Positions 1 to 10,427 of a stretch of DNA of 64,000 nucleotides are shown in pieces. The stretch covers positions 32,597,235-32,661,234 of the forward strand of contig OZ005689.1 of the NCBI GenBank assembly GCA_963930775.1, in the 5' to 3' direction. The notes below the pieces were generated by a model. It made no database searches. It had not been told where the DNA came from and saw only the letters and a list, made by a program, of their open reading frames with translations. Source of the stretch: Cliona cf. orientalis. Its lineage: Eukaryota > Porifera > Demospongiae > Clionaida > Clionaidae. The stretch's first letter is position 1. Each line of letters begins with the position of its first letter. The translations under genes and the position numbers were made by a program.

Positions 1-2400
1 AAGAAATATGGTATCTCATAAATAACACCATAATTACCCCACATATAACCACAGAAAGTAAATTGCTGCTGGAGATACGTACATAAGAACACACTGCATG
101 TACATAAAACAGAAAGCAGTGGGACCACAGCACGCAGTGACACACACACACACACAATAATATGTATACACACAGACATACATGATTGCATCCACATATG
201 TACGTACATGCATGTTTAATTTGTGGAAATAAGAGAGAAGATACATCCTAGTGGTGCACATTGCAGTTCTCTGCACTGCTTCTCTCTAGCATGGTTATCA
301 CACCCACCTACCCCTCTCCACCTTTTAGACACCTCCACAGTGTACGAGAATGGGTGCTTGTTCTATGAATTTATATAATTATAGTAACTCGGAATAGAAA
401 GATAGAGATTACTAGCACTATAGCTGAAATGGATTTTAAAAATACGTCTCCTAGCTCAGAATGGGTCGAAACTAGTGAAAGAATTTGATTCATACCTTAA
501 AATTTAAAAAGTTATGATACTTTAAAATTTTCCCATACATTCGTATTCCGCCCACACACTAGATGAGGGGCGGGGCCACGCACGCACATAAATGTGACAA
601 CCTGTGTTTCAAATTATAGTATGGGGCCTGCTTGCATTGTATGGCTCTACAATGCAGTCTAGGTGGTTTTTCTGAGTTACATGTGCAAGAAGTATTGCTC
701 GAAGAAGGCAATGGCAGTCGGCAAATGTCACCAGAGCTAAAGGAAATTCACACAACATGTATCCTGAAATGCCACAAAAAGCCTAACTGCACCTTGTTTT
801 CAACGTATAAACAGGCATGTATGTGTAGTAGCTAGCTAGCTCGGTAACTCGGCCCCAACCACCGCACAACAACTTCCCAGATACTTGGTTTAATGGTGTG
901 CCATAATTTTTCCATAGACCTTACTCTCCATGTAATACTGCATGCGTAGTACTCCATAGCAGCTAGGGTATGAAAACAGTGTGCACAACACCCTTAACTT
1001 CATACTTTGTTGAGAAATTTCGGCATAATTGGATAATTGGGGAGTGAGCGTGCCCATTCCTCGGAAATGGACATATAAATAATTACATCTTCTAGAGAGA
1101 GAGAGAGAGGAAAGAGAGCACTATCTCTGTTGATCCATGACCTCTTCTCATTATTAGCAGGAGCATTATTAACCCAACAATTAACTATGGTTGCTAGACA
1201 ATAGCCAAGTCACCATGCAATGCATGTATTTTAATGATCAACTCACAAACAAATATTTCTACGTAGACTGTTCCCTCCTTGCTACTGGTGATGAACTGCT
1301 ACTCCTTGGAGAGGATGTGTTGCATTATAATTGCCAACTTTTCTAGTCTAGTTATACAACGGTATATATTATATTACAATCACAAAGAAAGTGATAGAGA
1401 CAGCTACCAATCCAAACCCAGATCCATATGCTCAGTTACAAGCATGCATAAAATTTGTGTCATTTACTTGATTAATCCATGCAGTGCAGTGTTGCTGAAG
1501 CCTGCAATATCAGTAATTATCTACTCCAAAGAGGACTCATATTTTGAAGACAAGCTCCAGAGACATTGTGGAGTCTTTTGTAAATTAGTAGCAATACGTG
1601 CAGTAGTGAAGAAGTGGGAACCACCGACAGAACACGTGTTCTGTTTCGCTGTTATTGCAGCTCTTCAGGGTGGTGTACCATAAATTCAAGTATCAAATAA
1701 TTGCACCTATTATTGGCCTGAATGTTTTCCCTTTAGCAATACCTTGTCAAAATTGATAATGCCTCTGAGCTACTGGACTCAGAAGAGAGATTCTGATACA
1801 TAGTCGGAATTTGAATGAAATCCTATGGAAATGCCATCTTCCTACATTCTGCTGCCACCTGGGTCCAGTAGCTCAGTGGTAATAGTGTCTGACTAAAAAT
1901 CAGGAGGTACCCGGCTGGATCCTGGAATTTTTTCCAGAATAATGTGTCTCTCTTCTCTAGCCTGTTTCCACATCTGCCTTTACCAAGGCCATTGATAATA
2001 AGCTTATCATTACACCAACGCCAACCAAGGGGCGGTGGGTCTGAGCTGTGCTTGCTGCAAAACAGCGAGATGCACAACTCCCTCTTTGTTTACATAGGCA
2101 ACCTAACTGAAAAATCTAATACTTGTGGTGGTGTCAATGTCTGTTCTATGTCTGCTACTGCAATGTGTTCTCCTATGTGTGTGCATTCAACCTCTATGAT
2201 CAAGCCCATTTCTCAAGTTCAACTGCCGAGTTGTTTCCAAGTACATTTTACACTTGCTCAGTTGCTATAATATATGCAAGATCTCTACTGTGATTGGCTC
2301 AAGTACCCCCCTGGGGAAAGTATGATATCTTCATATCAAACGTATTGCCCGTATGAGAACTTCTTAATAGGAGTGTAATACTAGGGATTTAAAGAAACAA
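1..2400. other. AT-rich flank without a recognised gene
   Basis: I see no recognisable gene here apart from the tRNA-like segment listed separately. A short CA run lies near 140-156 and a GA run near 1095-1110. A 67-residue plus-strand frame at 632-835 ends with cysteine spacing (TCILKCHKKPNCTLFS) faintly like a PAN/apple repeat. It has no supporting splice sites or extended domain, so I do not call it a gene. The 134-residue frame at 1279-1683 shows no known motif. Confidence 0.5.
1861..1937 (+). repeat. tRNA-like segment (tRNA pseudogene or SINE head)
   Basis: The segment carries a good Pol III A box (TAGCTCAGTGGTA), a CTGA/TCAG anticodon-like stem around a 7-base loop, a degenerate B box (GGCTGGATCC) and a run of six T that would terminate Pol III. 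The T stem pairs poorly and the acceptor stem is incomplete, so a functional tRNA is unlikely. A tRNA pseudogene or the head of a tRNA-derived SINE fits better. Confidence 0.45.
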
Positions 2401-2406
2401 TCTTAC

Positions 2407-3043
2407 TTGTCTCTGACTGCTAGTTCATCCTTCTTCATTTTGATCTCCTGGACAGCTTCATATAGACCATACTCACCCTGCAGGCAAATTAATAATTATT
2501 ATAACCATCATTCACATCAGTATCAATAGCAGCTGAACGACATGCCCATGCACAACGTATGCATGTACATAACAATAATATTATACATCTGTTCAAATCT
2601 TTACCCTCTCGTATTCCCCCAGCCTGGCAAGAGCACCCGCCAGCTCAGCATCTTTTTTCTCCAGTTTTAGTTGAGCATGCATCGATATTGGCAGGGTCAG
2701 CCCGGATTCTGGTCTCATCAAACTGAGAGGTGAGTAGCTCCACCCGCTCTAAGGCAGAGGACAGCTCTTCTCTCACTGAAGATAGTTCAACCTCCCTCTC
2801 TTGAACTTGCTGAAACAGGGACACATAATACTACATGTATTATGGAAGATTTGCTATATAAGTGCACACTACTGACGGTCTGTGCTACTCTCTCTCTCTC
2901 TCTCTCTCCTTACCTTCCCTATTGTAACCTTCTTTAGCTTGAGTAGCATAGCCTTATCCATAGCCTCTGAGCTACTTTCAGTTGCTCCTCCAGAAACACC
3001 ATCTTCTTTTGGCAATCATCCAGCTCCATCCTTCCAGCGAAAC
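2407..3043 (-). pseudogene. CEP290-like coiled-coil exons (gene fragment)
   Basis: Three minus-strand exons lie at 3043-2914, 2809-2605 and 2477-2407, each with AG before and GT after. In order they read a coiled coil containing EEQLKVA, MDKAMLLKLKKVTIGK, VQEREVELSSVREELSSALE, KKDAELAGALARLGEYER and GEYGLYEAVQEIKMKKDEL. The order and wording match the N-terminal coiled coil of CEP290, the ciliary transition-zone protein, including its stretch KDYESGVYGLEDAVVEIK (recalled, not searched). All junctions are phase 0. Exon 1 needs a one-base shift between its halves and exon 2 another near 2680, so the fragment is decayed. Only this small internal part of a very long protein is present. The next minus-strand exons upstream belong to an unrelated ABC transporter. 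Confidence 0.7.
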
Positions 3044-3329
3044 CTATAGTAATTGTAAGTGTAGACCCCTATAATTAGTACCAATCCATGATATAAAATT
3101 GAGCAATATTGATAGCCAATGAGCTATCAAAGTTTTATCTGGCCCAAAAATTTAGGGGGGGGGGGAACATGGGAGAAGTTGAAGTAATGGGCCGCCAAGG
3201 CGGCCCAAGGGGGTGGGGTGCGGGAGGGGGATGTGCCCCCTCCCACATGAGGCACGGGAAGCTGAAGCATAAATTAACATTAATGTTCCCATAAAGGCAC
3301 ATAAGCAACACTTTAACATAATTAGTCCA

Positions 3330-3805
3330 GGTAATATGTATATTGCTATGTAGCGTGGTCTGGTCCACAGCTATCTCAAGGAGATGGTACGTGCCAGATC
3401 CTGGCGAGAGATAATCGGTCAGTCCCATGATAATCACATCTGCATTGTTTTTGGCATTTTTTTTATCATACACACACACTTACTTTGATCTAAGCAGTGG
3501 GTCAACGCCGACTGTTGGTTCATCCAGGATGAGTAGAGGTGGCTTCTGAAGCATCACTACAACAAATGAAAACCTCCTCTGCTGTTCACCACTAGGAAAA
3601 ATTCAAATAATGGAGGAAATTGAAAAATTGCTACAGTTGCATATTCATCGGTAATATCATACTGTGGACTCTTTTACTCCACAGACTGTTGCAGTTAATA
3701 CCTAAGCTTCCTGATGAGTCTGTTGCTCTGCGGCAGTCCCAACAGCTCAAGGAAGCGCATCCTTTCCTGAATGTATTTGCGACTCATTTGAGGGAGGACG
3801 TTCAT
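3330..3805 (-). pseudogene. ABC transporter ATPase exons (ABCG/ABCH-like fragment)
   Basis: Exon 3805-3702 reads SRKYIQERMRFLELLGLPQ and RLIRKL. Exon 3591-3484 reads SGEQQRRFSFVVVMLQKPP and LLILDEPTVGVDPLLRSK. Together they give an ABC signature (SGEQQ) and Walker B (LLILDEP) followed by the D-loop. The junction is phase 2 with good GT-AG sites. A third piece from 3400 downward reads IWH, then, after a one-base insertion, HLLEIAVDQTT, and then degenerates. Walker A and the membrane domain are missing. The wording suits ABCG/ABCH half transporters. The upstream limit at 3805 is only the first in-frame ATG; a splice acceptor there is not clear. Confidence 0.75.
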
Positions 3806-3926
3806 CCCCTCTCTCTCCTTCTCTCTTCCTCCACCTTCCTCTCCCTCTCTCCTCCTCCTCTCTCACTCTGTCTCTCTCCAGTCTCTTATCAATCCATCAG
3901 TGTCATGTTTACAAGCTACTAGCTAC

Positions 3927-3929
3927 TGG

Positions 3930-3975
<46 letters not shown>

Positions 3976-4002
3976 GGGAGAGAGAGAGGGGGAGAGAGAG
4001 AA
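3927..4002. repeat. GA microsatellite
   Basis: An almost pure (GA)n tract with a few GGGA interruptions, in the intron-like space between the ABC and SND1 fragments. A CT-rich stretch lies just before it at 3811-3880. Confidence 0.9.
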
Positions 4003-4047
4003 ACAAAATTTGCTTAGGCTCAAGTAAGCGATCGCAAGCAAACTGAC

Positions 4048-5550
4048 CATCAATTTGTTTATTCTCCACAGAAGTCCTCAGCTCGTCGTTCGACATACTC
4101 CACACAATGTCACGAACAGTCTGAAATAGCAATTACAAAAATTTATGCAGTATTCCCCCCAGAAGTATGGCATAGTGGGAGGAATCAACATCCACATCAA
4201 GCAAACGAGTCATACCTATATCAAGACCAAGGGAAACTGTCCACTAAAAGCCCTTACATAAAGTATACTGAGGAGAACACCAATATGCATATACGCTGTG
4301 TGTTTATGCTAATAGAACACAAGCTAATTAAAATTTTATTTTGCATGATTTTCTGGTAAAGGTCATCACACACTCCACTAAAATCCTAGAACGCCAATTT
4401 TCTAACGCTAATTAGATCATGCATTTTATTAGCACAAACACGGTATAATATTCTAGCAATCAGGTACCAGTAAGATAAAGGAAGCAATTCAGAGGTAGCT
4501 TCAGAGACTGAGGAGAGAAGACTATAAGCTTACCTTTGTAGTGTCCTTGTTCCACTTGCCCTTGCTGGAAGCCTTGGCAGCTGCTTCAAGGGCTCCTAGA
4601 TGCTGCAGCTCATTAACAATGAACAATACAAGGTAAGTAGAACCACTTAACACAAAACACTTTCTGACTGACTGCATGTACAAGGTGTACCTCAACAGAA
4701 TGAACAGTGCAGGGTATATACATAAAACAACTTGCACTTCCTGGAGTACATGCACAAAGGCTTACCAACCATCACTAGATATCACACACTTAAGTGGCTC
4801 TGCTTTTCGTTGGGAATAGGTTTGCCTGAGCAGGCAATTAATGGGATGGTTGCCCCTTATGTTGAGGGAAGCTCAATAATATTTTCCATGTACATGTATA
4901 GGTGAGAATATCAGTGCAAGGTACAATCACTTCACACAAACACGACCACAACAACGATCCCACAAGTATATGAAGATAAATGGTGGGAAATTGTCAAGTG
5001 GTTCAATTTCCACGGGATAGGCGATCTTTACCATTTCATTGTGTTGGGAGAGTGTCTACTAACAACGGTATTGGAGTGTAGGGAACTTGTATTGGGGGGA
5101 GAAAGTGGTGTGACCAGCAGGCTTCCCTCCCGCTCTATACCACCATTAAGAGCAGAATTAAAAATTTTTAATAATTAATAGAGAGCAGATGAATATTCAT
5201 GAACACACTACTGTACATAGACATACAGTGATGCAGAATGGAGAGTGTATGTACTCACTCGCTTGCTCTTTCAGCCTGACGAGCCTTCAGAGATGAGAGT
5301 ATCGGTGATATTCTGAGGCTGACCATCAACCTTCAGCCACACTGAGCCATACTCACCACCACTGGATGGTAGAGAACAATCTTGAGTAATGGCAGGGAAG
5401 AGAGAGTGAGGGGGAGAGAGAGAGAGGAAAGGAAGAAGATATAGAGAGTTGGATGGGAAACCCCTAACTTACCTTGTATTCAACACTGAACATGATTTAT
5501 TTTCCAATGAGCATCTTCCTCAAGAACTCACGGGCTTCCCAAGCAAACGG
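4048..5550 (-). pseudogene. SND1/Tudor-SN first nuclease-domain exons (gene fragment)
   Basis: Four minus-strand exons read in order. 5550-5473 gives PFAWEAREFLRKMLIGK, a TAA stop, then MFSVEYK. About 5338-5265 gives GEYGSVWLKVDGQPQNITD and, after a frameshift, ARQAERASE. About 4612-4534 gives ELQHLGALEAAAKASSKGKW. 4120-4048 gives TVRDIVWSMSNDELRTSVEN. This matches in order the first staphylococcal-nuclease repeat of SND1, a multifunctional RNA-binding nuclease. Exons 1, 3 and 4 have clear GT donors, and exons 1 and 4 clear acceptors. The nonsense codon and frameshift make it a pseudogene. The rest of SND1 does not follow; the next exons belong to an ABC transporter. Confidence 0.8.
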
Positions 5551-5581
5551 CTACAAACAAACAGAGTACACTAATAACATA

Positions 5582-5799
5582 CCGTATAGCCGGAAAATTT
5601 GGCGGGGAATTAAATTTGGCGGTTTGGCGGTCTATATCACAACCGCCAAATTAAAATCCGCCAAAATTTCCTACTCGCATATATACGTATGGCGATCCCA
5701 TACCGAACCGCCACAATTTAAATCCGCCAATATTCTTCTAATAGCGATTTGGGGCTCAACCGCCAAATTCAATGCCCGCCAATATTTCCAGCTATACGG
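5582..5799. mobile_element. MITE with CCGTATAGC termini
   Basis: Inverted ends CCGTATAGCCGGAAAATT and AATATTTCCAGCTATACGG are flanked by TA on both sides (5580-5581 and 5800-5801). The 218-bp interior repeats GGCGG and CCGCC motifs and has no coding potential. The TA duplication suggests mobilisation by a Tc1/mariner-type transposase. Relics of related ends flank another MITE near 40.0 and 40.86 kb and lie at about 30.91-31.08 kb. Confidence 0.75.
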
Positions 5800-5888
5800 T
5801 AATATTATTATCATGACGCACTCAAATGTACATATACAGATGACTCAGTCGAGTAACAATAGTTACTAGTTACTACTATGAAAAATAT

Positions 5889-6399
5889 ACCCGGATCGCC
5901 AGTACTAAAGTTTTGCAAAAAAATTGTAATGAACATTGCTACATATGTTGCACGCAAAAGTCCGTTTATGGTAAATACGTGGCCCCGCCCACCAAGTCAA
6001 TGAGCTAGCTGGCTGCCAAAACGCTCGATTGAGAGCAGCAGCCAACCTTTTGATGGAAAGGAACAAGAAGACAAGCGTTTCTAAAGATCGTTAGTACACA
6101 GAATCGAAGAAAGAAGTGGCTGGAGACTTTTTGTGTGTGCAGCTGCCATGCTTGCCTACCTGCAACTACGGCAACAGCTCTGTATCATGGACAGCCAATG
6201 TTAGCTACACGGCCGACTTCTTCGAGCCATAACTCGGTAAGTATAGCGTTCTAGAAGCTACGAAGCAGAATTTTGCGTAGAGGAATGACTCCTCTATCGA
6301 TCTATACCAAAAAGTGAAAATCACCATAGGTAACTATTTTGGCCTGTATCTCAGATTGATATCCAGTGCATTATGCATGGCTTTCTCGTGGACGGTCAC
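5889..6399 (-). mobile_element. GTGACC MITE, truncated copy
   Basis: This is the reverse-oriented relative of the repeats at 38391-39811, 40088-40762 and 56879-57545. It shares the segments around CTTCGAGCCATAACTCGG and GTAGAGGAATGACTCCTC and ends in CTCGTGGACGGTCAC. The other terminus is missing. Confidence 0.75.
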
Positions 6400-6666
6400 A
6401 TATGTGACTGAGAGACAAAATCACTCATCTGATCGCTCCATCACGCTTATTGTCATCACTCACACACTATCACAAATACATAGTATTTAATGTGTAGTAA
6501 TGTGTGGTGTATATGTACCACACATTACTACACATTAATATTGTGGAAATGATATGAGCTTGCTATCATTAAAGTTGGCCATGACCTAGGACTCCCTCGG
6601 TACAGTATAGTACTGGTCATATGCCTCAACTAATGACGTACATACATTATCCTGTACCATACATAC

Positions 6667-6823
6667 CTGGAGCTGTTGCTGTCGGACAAAGATGCCATGG
6701 TTTTCTCGGCAATTGAAGCACATGTAGGTCTTGCCCTCGACCACTCCATTATTCTTCCCGAGAGTCTCATCCAGCTCCACACCAACCCACTTCCCAGGCG
6801 CAAACATCGTAGAACCAACATAC
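6667..6823 (-). CDS. CAP-Gly domain exon (dynactin p150-like)
   Basis: A single 157-bp minus-strand exon has a textbook acceptor (TTCCCAG) and donor (CAG then GTATGT). It reads [36 protein letters not shown] and [20 protein letters not shown] and NHGIFV are the microtubule-tip and tubulin-tail binding hallmarks of CAP-Gly domains; the best recalled match is dynactin subunit 1. The exon itself is undamaged. I find no other dynactin exon in the window, so it may be an exon of a real gene with long introns or a captured fragment like the CEP290, ABC and SND1 pieces below it on the same strand. Confidence 0.75.
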
Positions 6824-6924
6824 CTGGGAATAATAATTACAAAGGGTGTTACAACAGTAGAAACCCTCCATAAGGAAACCCCTCTGAAATTAGGATGTCT
6901 TATACCATGCATGGTCCCATGCAG

Positions 6925-7300
6925 CTCCATATAATTTAGAGCATCCATGAGTATCCAGTTCTCAAAGCCATATAGTAGCACTAACATCACACAGGACTCT
7001 ATCACCTCTCTAGATGATAGAGGACTGATGTCACCTTGGAAAATACCAATGCTGCCGTAGTGGAAAAATGCACGATGTGCCTTCTTATGTTCTCCTCAAC
7101 TGACCTTGAAGCTGAGAGGTCACCTTTCCACCAATAACCCAGGCATTTTCCGGTATCACCAGCAGGTAGAACTGATCCATCCACCTCACACACTGGGAGA
7201 GCACTAGAGCTTGCTTGCTTTGAGAACAATACTATTTCACACTTGCTGATGTTAAGTTTCAGAAGGTTCTGCTCAGCAACGATTAGGCTTTTAGTTTTAA
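6925..7300 (-). pseudogene. LINE reverse-transcriptase C-terminal scrap
   Basis: The minus strand reads NLLKLNISKCEIVLFSKQAS, VCEVDGSVLPAGDTGKCLGY and [18 protein letters not shown]. After a frameshift it reads [20 protein letters not shown] and [20 protein letters not shown]. This is the thumb and connection region found downstream of the catalytic motifs in non-LTR retrotransposon polymerases (N-K-C then L-G-Y then L-Y-G-E-W). Catalytic motifs and 3' end are absent. It sits just upstream of the CAP-Gly exon on the same strand. Confidence 0.65.
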
Positions 7301-7402
7301 TTGCGCATGCACACCAGCCGAGCTGTGTATCTAGATAATTTCCGCTTATTATTATTATTTTGGATGTTTTGCACATCAACATTAGTATAAGCCAACTGGA
7401 AG

Positions 7403-7478
7403 TGAAAAGACCCACGGGAACCGCTGGGAATCGAACCCAGACCCTCCTGCTTTAGCTGCAGGTGTAATTACAAGAGCC
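7403..7478 (-). repeat. tRNA-like segment, minus strand
   Basis: The minus strand contains a perfect T arm (CTGGGTTCGATTCCCAG) with B box GGTTCGATTCC, a CCTGC/GCAGG stem around a 7-base loop, an A-box-like TGGCTCTTG, and TTTT shortly downstream. The loop lacks U33 and the acceptor stem does not pair, so this is a tRNA pseudogene or SINE head. Confidence 0.5.
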
Positions 7479-7501
7479 AGTATGCAGTGCTTGCAGTAAC
7501 A

Positions 7502-9609
7502 GCGGTACATAAGTAAACACAGCATTATGCAGTATCACTAACCTCTAGCTATTATCTTTAGTAGTTGCAGTTAACGAGCTCCACCATCTTCAGTGGCGGC
7601 TGGCTGAAAGGGAGAGAATATTGACTGAGATAGAGAGGAGGTGGAGAGCAGCAGAACGGCTATCTCATGCAGGTAAAACTGAACGACGTATAAACATACA
7701 AAATTAACTCACTCACCTACATGTGTAACAGCAGATCGTCATCCAAAGAGGAGCCATAAACGTAGGAGAGGGCGGCGAAGGCATCCTCCATCTTCCCAGC
7801 CTTCTACTGCTGGCAAGTCTTTCCGTTCACCTGGGTCCACTCCCACTGGAAGCTGTAGTCCCGGGCCTTCTGCCTCAACAGTCTTCTCCTCTTCCTTCTC
7901 CTGCAGAGAATTTGATTAACCTTGATGACGTACCACAACCTACATCTGGACAGTCAATGGAGGGACTAATGGCTACATTGAATCTTCATTGAAAGCAAAT
8001 AATCCAATGACTGATACATAATATTGCATTTAAGGTACCATTAAATTGCGTGGGCGTGAGGTGGGGATATGACACCTAAACCACATCAAAGTCATTAGTG
8101 AGGTGCATGTTGTGTAACCACGCCCTTTTAATTGCACAGGTCTCAGGGGTGTGGCTGCTAGAGCCGGAAGTGTTCATTTAATATCCTCCATGGACCGGAA
8201 GCCGAGCCGGAAGGGAGGGGCCAGGCCACGCCCAAAACAGCCACACCCTGTTCCCCAAGGACCACCATTCTCAATCAAGTGCCTACTAACCACCGGATGT
8301 CCACCGGAAGCCCACAATCAATCCCAATTAAAACACACAGCTTCCTCAAGGCCAAAACACAAACAAACACTTGGAGGCCGTTCTGCCACACCGCCCACAC
8401 AAGAGCTCACCTCATTTCCTGTGTGGGCGGAGTAACAACACGTCATCGCAACCACATCCGCTTCAAACCATCGTCAGCTTCCGTCCAGCCGTACAGGCCC
8501 CTCAATCGCACCGCCGTACAGTGCCTCATTAACAGACATGGCCTCACCTTTGACCTCCTGCCACGCCCCCAAAGCCTCCTGGACGGGTTCAAAGGTCACC
8601 ACCGCATCCGGGACACGCCCACCTATCGCCGCAGCCAAGTCCCCGGCCCCGATGTCCAAGCACTGGCCCGTGAAGCCACGCCCAATCGGAAGCAATAAAA
8701 CCTGCATTAACGCACACGCACACACTCCACACAGTGCCAGGAACACGCCCACATGCTTAATTAGGCCTAATTAGCTTTTTTTTTTTTTTTTTTTTCAAGG
8801 AGGTCGACCAGAACACTAAGCAGAAAAAAAATTGTCCAAAACCACGTAGTTGAGCTGGATGCTTAGTAGAGCCATAAAATGCAAGCAGGCATCCTATACT
8901 CCAATTTTGACCAAAGTAGGTAAAGGTCGTCACGTTTGTGTGCGTGCGCCTAACGGGGATTCCCCGTTTTTCACGTAGCGCGTGGGCAGAAAATATTGCA
9001 TACGCATGGCTTCCCTATACAAACATATGGGAAAACTTCAAAGGGCCGTAACTTTAATTCTAAGGTGTGAATCAAAATTCCCCAGGATCAAATCTCTAGT
9101 TTCGACCCATTCTGCATGCCCATGTAAAAATTGTCCCCCCAAGTGCTCCCAAACCCCGCATGAATTAGATTATTTATTTAAATTTGCTTTTTTTTTCTTA
9201 GTGTTTAATCTTAGTGTTTAATTAAGTCGTTGCGGTTAATAGTTAAGCAAGAATGCTTTGATCTTGCTTTGATGTGGGCAATTACCGGCCTTTTCTTCAG
9301 GGGCCACTTCCGGTCGCTAATTACACGCGCATAATCATCCCTGGCCGATTCTGGACACGCCCACCTTCGACCAAAAGCACTCGTATGGCCTCTTCGGCCA
9401 CGCCCCTTCACGATTCGCTAATTGAATTAGCCATTCCTGACGCTCACGCCCACGCAATTAAATGGTACCTTAAAATTGTGAAAATAAAGATTCTCTATGG
9501 AGAACTTCGTGATTGGTGGCAAGTTGTACACCGACCACTAGTTATTCACAGAGAATCTTCGTTGTCTTATTTACGATTCATGTTTATTGTATTTATTATA
9601 ATACTATTA
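7502..9609 (+). repeat. Long direct repeat, copy 1 (interrupted)
   Basis: 7502-8033 and 9470-9609 match 20319-20921 and 20922-21056 almost base for base. Copy 1 is interrupted by the TTAA-flanked element at 8034-9469; copy 2 instead has about 65 extra bases (CACCCGGGAA to CTCCTGATA) near 20846-20908. A stretch at about 7720-7925 translates as a basic, serine-rich peptide (HPKRSHKRRRGRRRH and onward), which may be a captured exon. Nothing identifies its source. Confidence 0.8.
8034..9469. mobile_element. Non-autonomous DNA transposon with TTAA target duplication
   Basis: The ends are perfect inverted repeats, GGTACCATTAAATTGCGTGG and its complement, with GCGTGAG extending the match. TTAA flanks both sides (8030-8033 and 9470-9473). 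The paralogous sequence at 20918-20921 keeps a single TTAA, which is an empty site. TTAA duplication is known for piggyBac and Kolobok. There is no transposase. The interior is GC-rich relative to its surroundings, with overlapping open frames on both strands at 8151-8774 and a 20-odd T run at 8777-8796. These frames resemble no family I know. Confidence 0.85.
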
Positions 9610-9829
9610 ACCATTCATAAAACTGTTGCATGTTTAGCAGATGTTGTATGTTATACATAATATGGACATGGACTAAAACAAATCCATAACAAGAGCTCTC
9701 CATGGAGAGCCCATTTGGGAGAAACCAATCTGGAGAGTACACCTGCATGGCTAACGTTGAATTAGTGACAGCAAACCCTTTCATTATCGGTGGTACTGGA
9801 GTAACTGGTTAAGACATGGTGACACTTAC

Positions 9830-10130
9830 CTACATTGAGATCAAGTATTCGCTGTCGAGTGGCATCAGCACATATGGAGTGGGTGCAGCCAGTAAACCAC
9901 AGGTATGGTAACAGAAAATGCACAATTTGTAGCGCTAATGAGCCACGTTCAGCAATTCAAAGTGCACAGAAACTAGTTTTTCAACGTCTACCGATTTGTT
10001 GTAGTTACAGCATGCATGCACAGATGCCTAGAATCCGAGAACTGGCAAACAGACAGACAGACGATATCGATAGACAAAAAAAATTACTTTATCCCTTGCA
10101 CAAGCGTGCGGAGCCACTAGTTTTTGTATG
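9830..10130 (+). repeat. Dispersed repeat, copy 1
   Basis: This matches 15868-16150 in the same orientation: both carry GAGCCACGTTCAGCAATTC, a CCGATTTGTT segment and a terminal TTGCAC block. A more distant reverse-oriented relative lies around 54300-54500. No inverted ends or duplication can be set. Apparent frames across it are not conserved between copies. Confidence 0.7.
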
Positions 10131-10222
10131 TACTACTGGGAATAACTAAGCACTAGACATACCCCACTCCTCAAATTGGATAATAGCCATAAAGGACTGA
10201 TTTACAAATTTCTGTGTATATC

Positions 10223-10347
10223 AGGAGTATGAGCATGGCAGTGTTCTCAGCCCCTCAGAAGGTACTATTTCTGAGGATCCAGGCAGCACCATCACGAGGA
10301 GGTGACACTGCATTGCTGCCCTCCCACCCTCTCATACTCCTTCACAG
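10223..10347. repeat. Imperfect hairpin downstream of the Ulp1 ORF
   Basis: AGGAGTATGAG at about 10223 pairs with CTCATACTCCT at about 10332, with an inner GCAGCACC / GCATTGCTGC pairing. It lies about 80 bases past the stop of the Ulp1-PHD ORF. It could be part of that element's terminal structure. Confidence 0.45.
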
Positions 10348-10427
10348 CAACTAGTATACTATAATAGTATACATGTATACGAATATTACTGAAGGAATAA
10401 GAGCAAATCTCAGGATGACACGAAGTT

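Noticed and set aside
632..835. Secreted Cys-rich (PAN-like) peptide
   Set aside because: Only a short cysteine pattern supports it; no signal peptide, splice sites or full domain.
3135..3479. 114-residue minus frame as a complete gene
   Set aside because: Only part of it (HLLEIAVDQTT) matches the ABC fragment; the rest is intronic and G-rich sequence in frame by chance.
7403..7478. A possible functional tRNA on the minus strand
   Set aside because: The T arm is perfect but the acceptor stem does not pair and the anticodon loop lacks U33.
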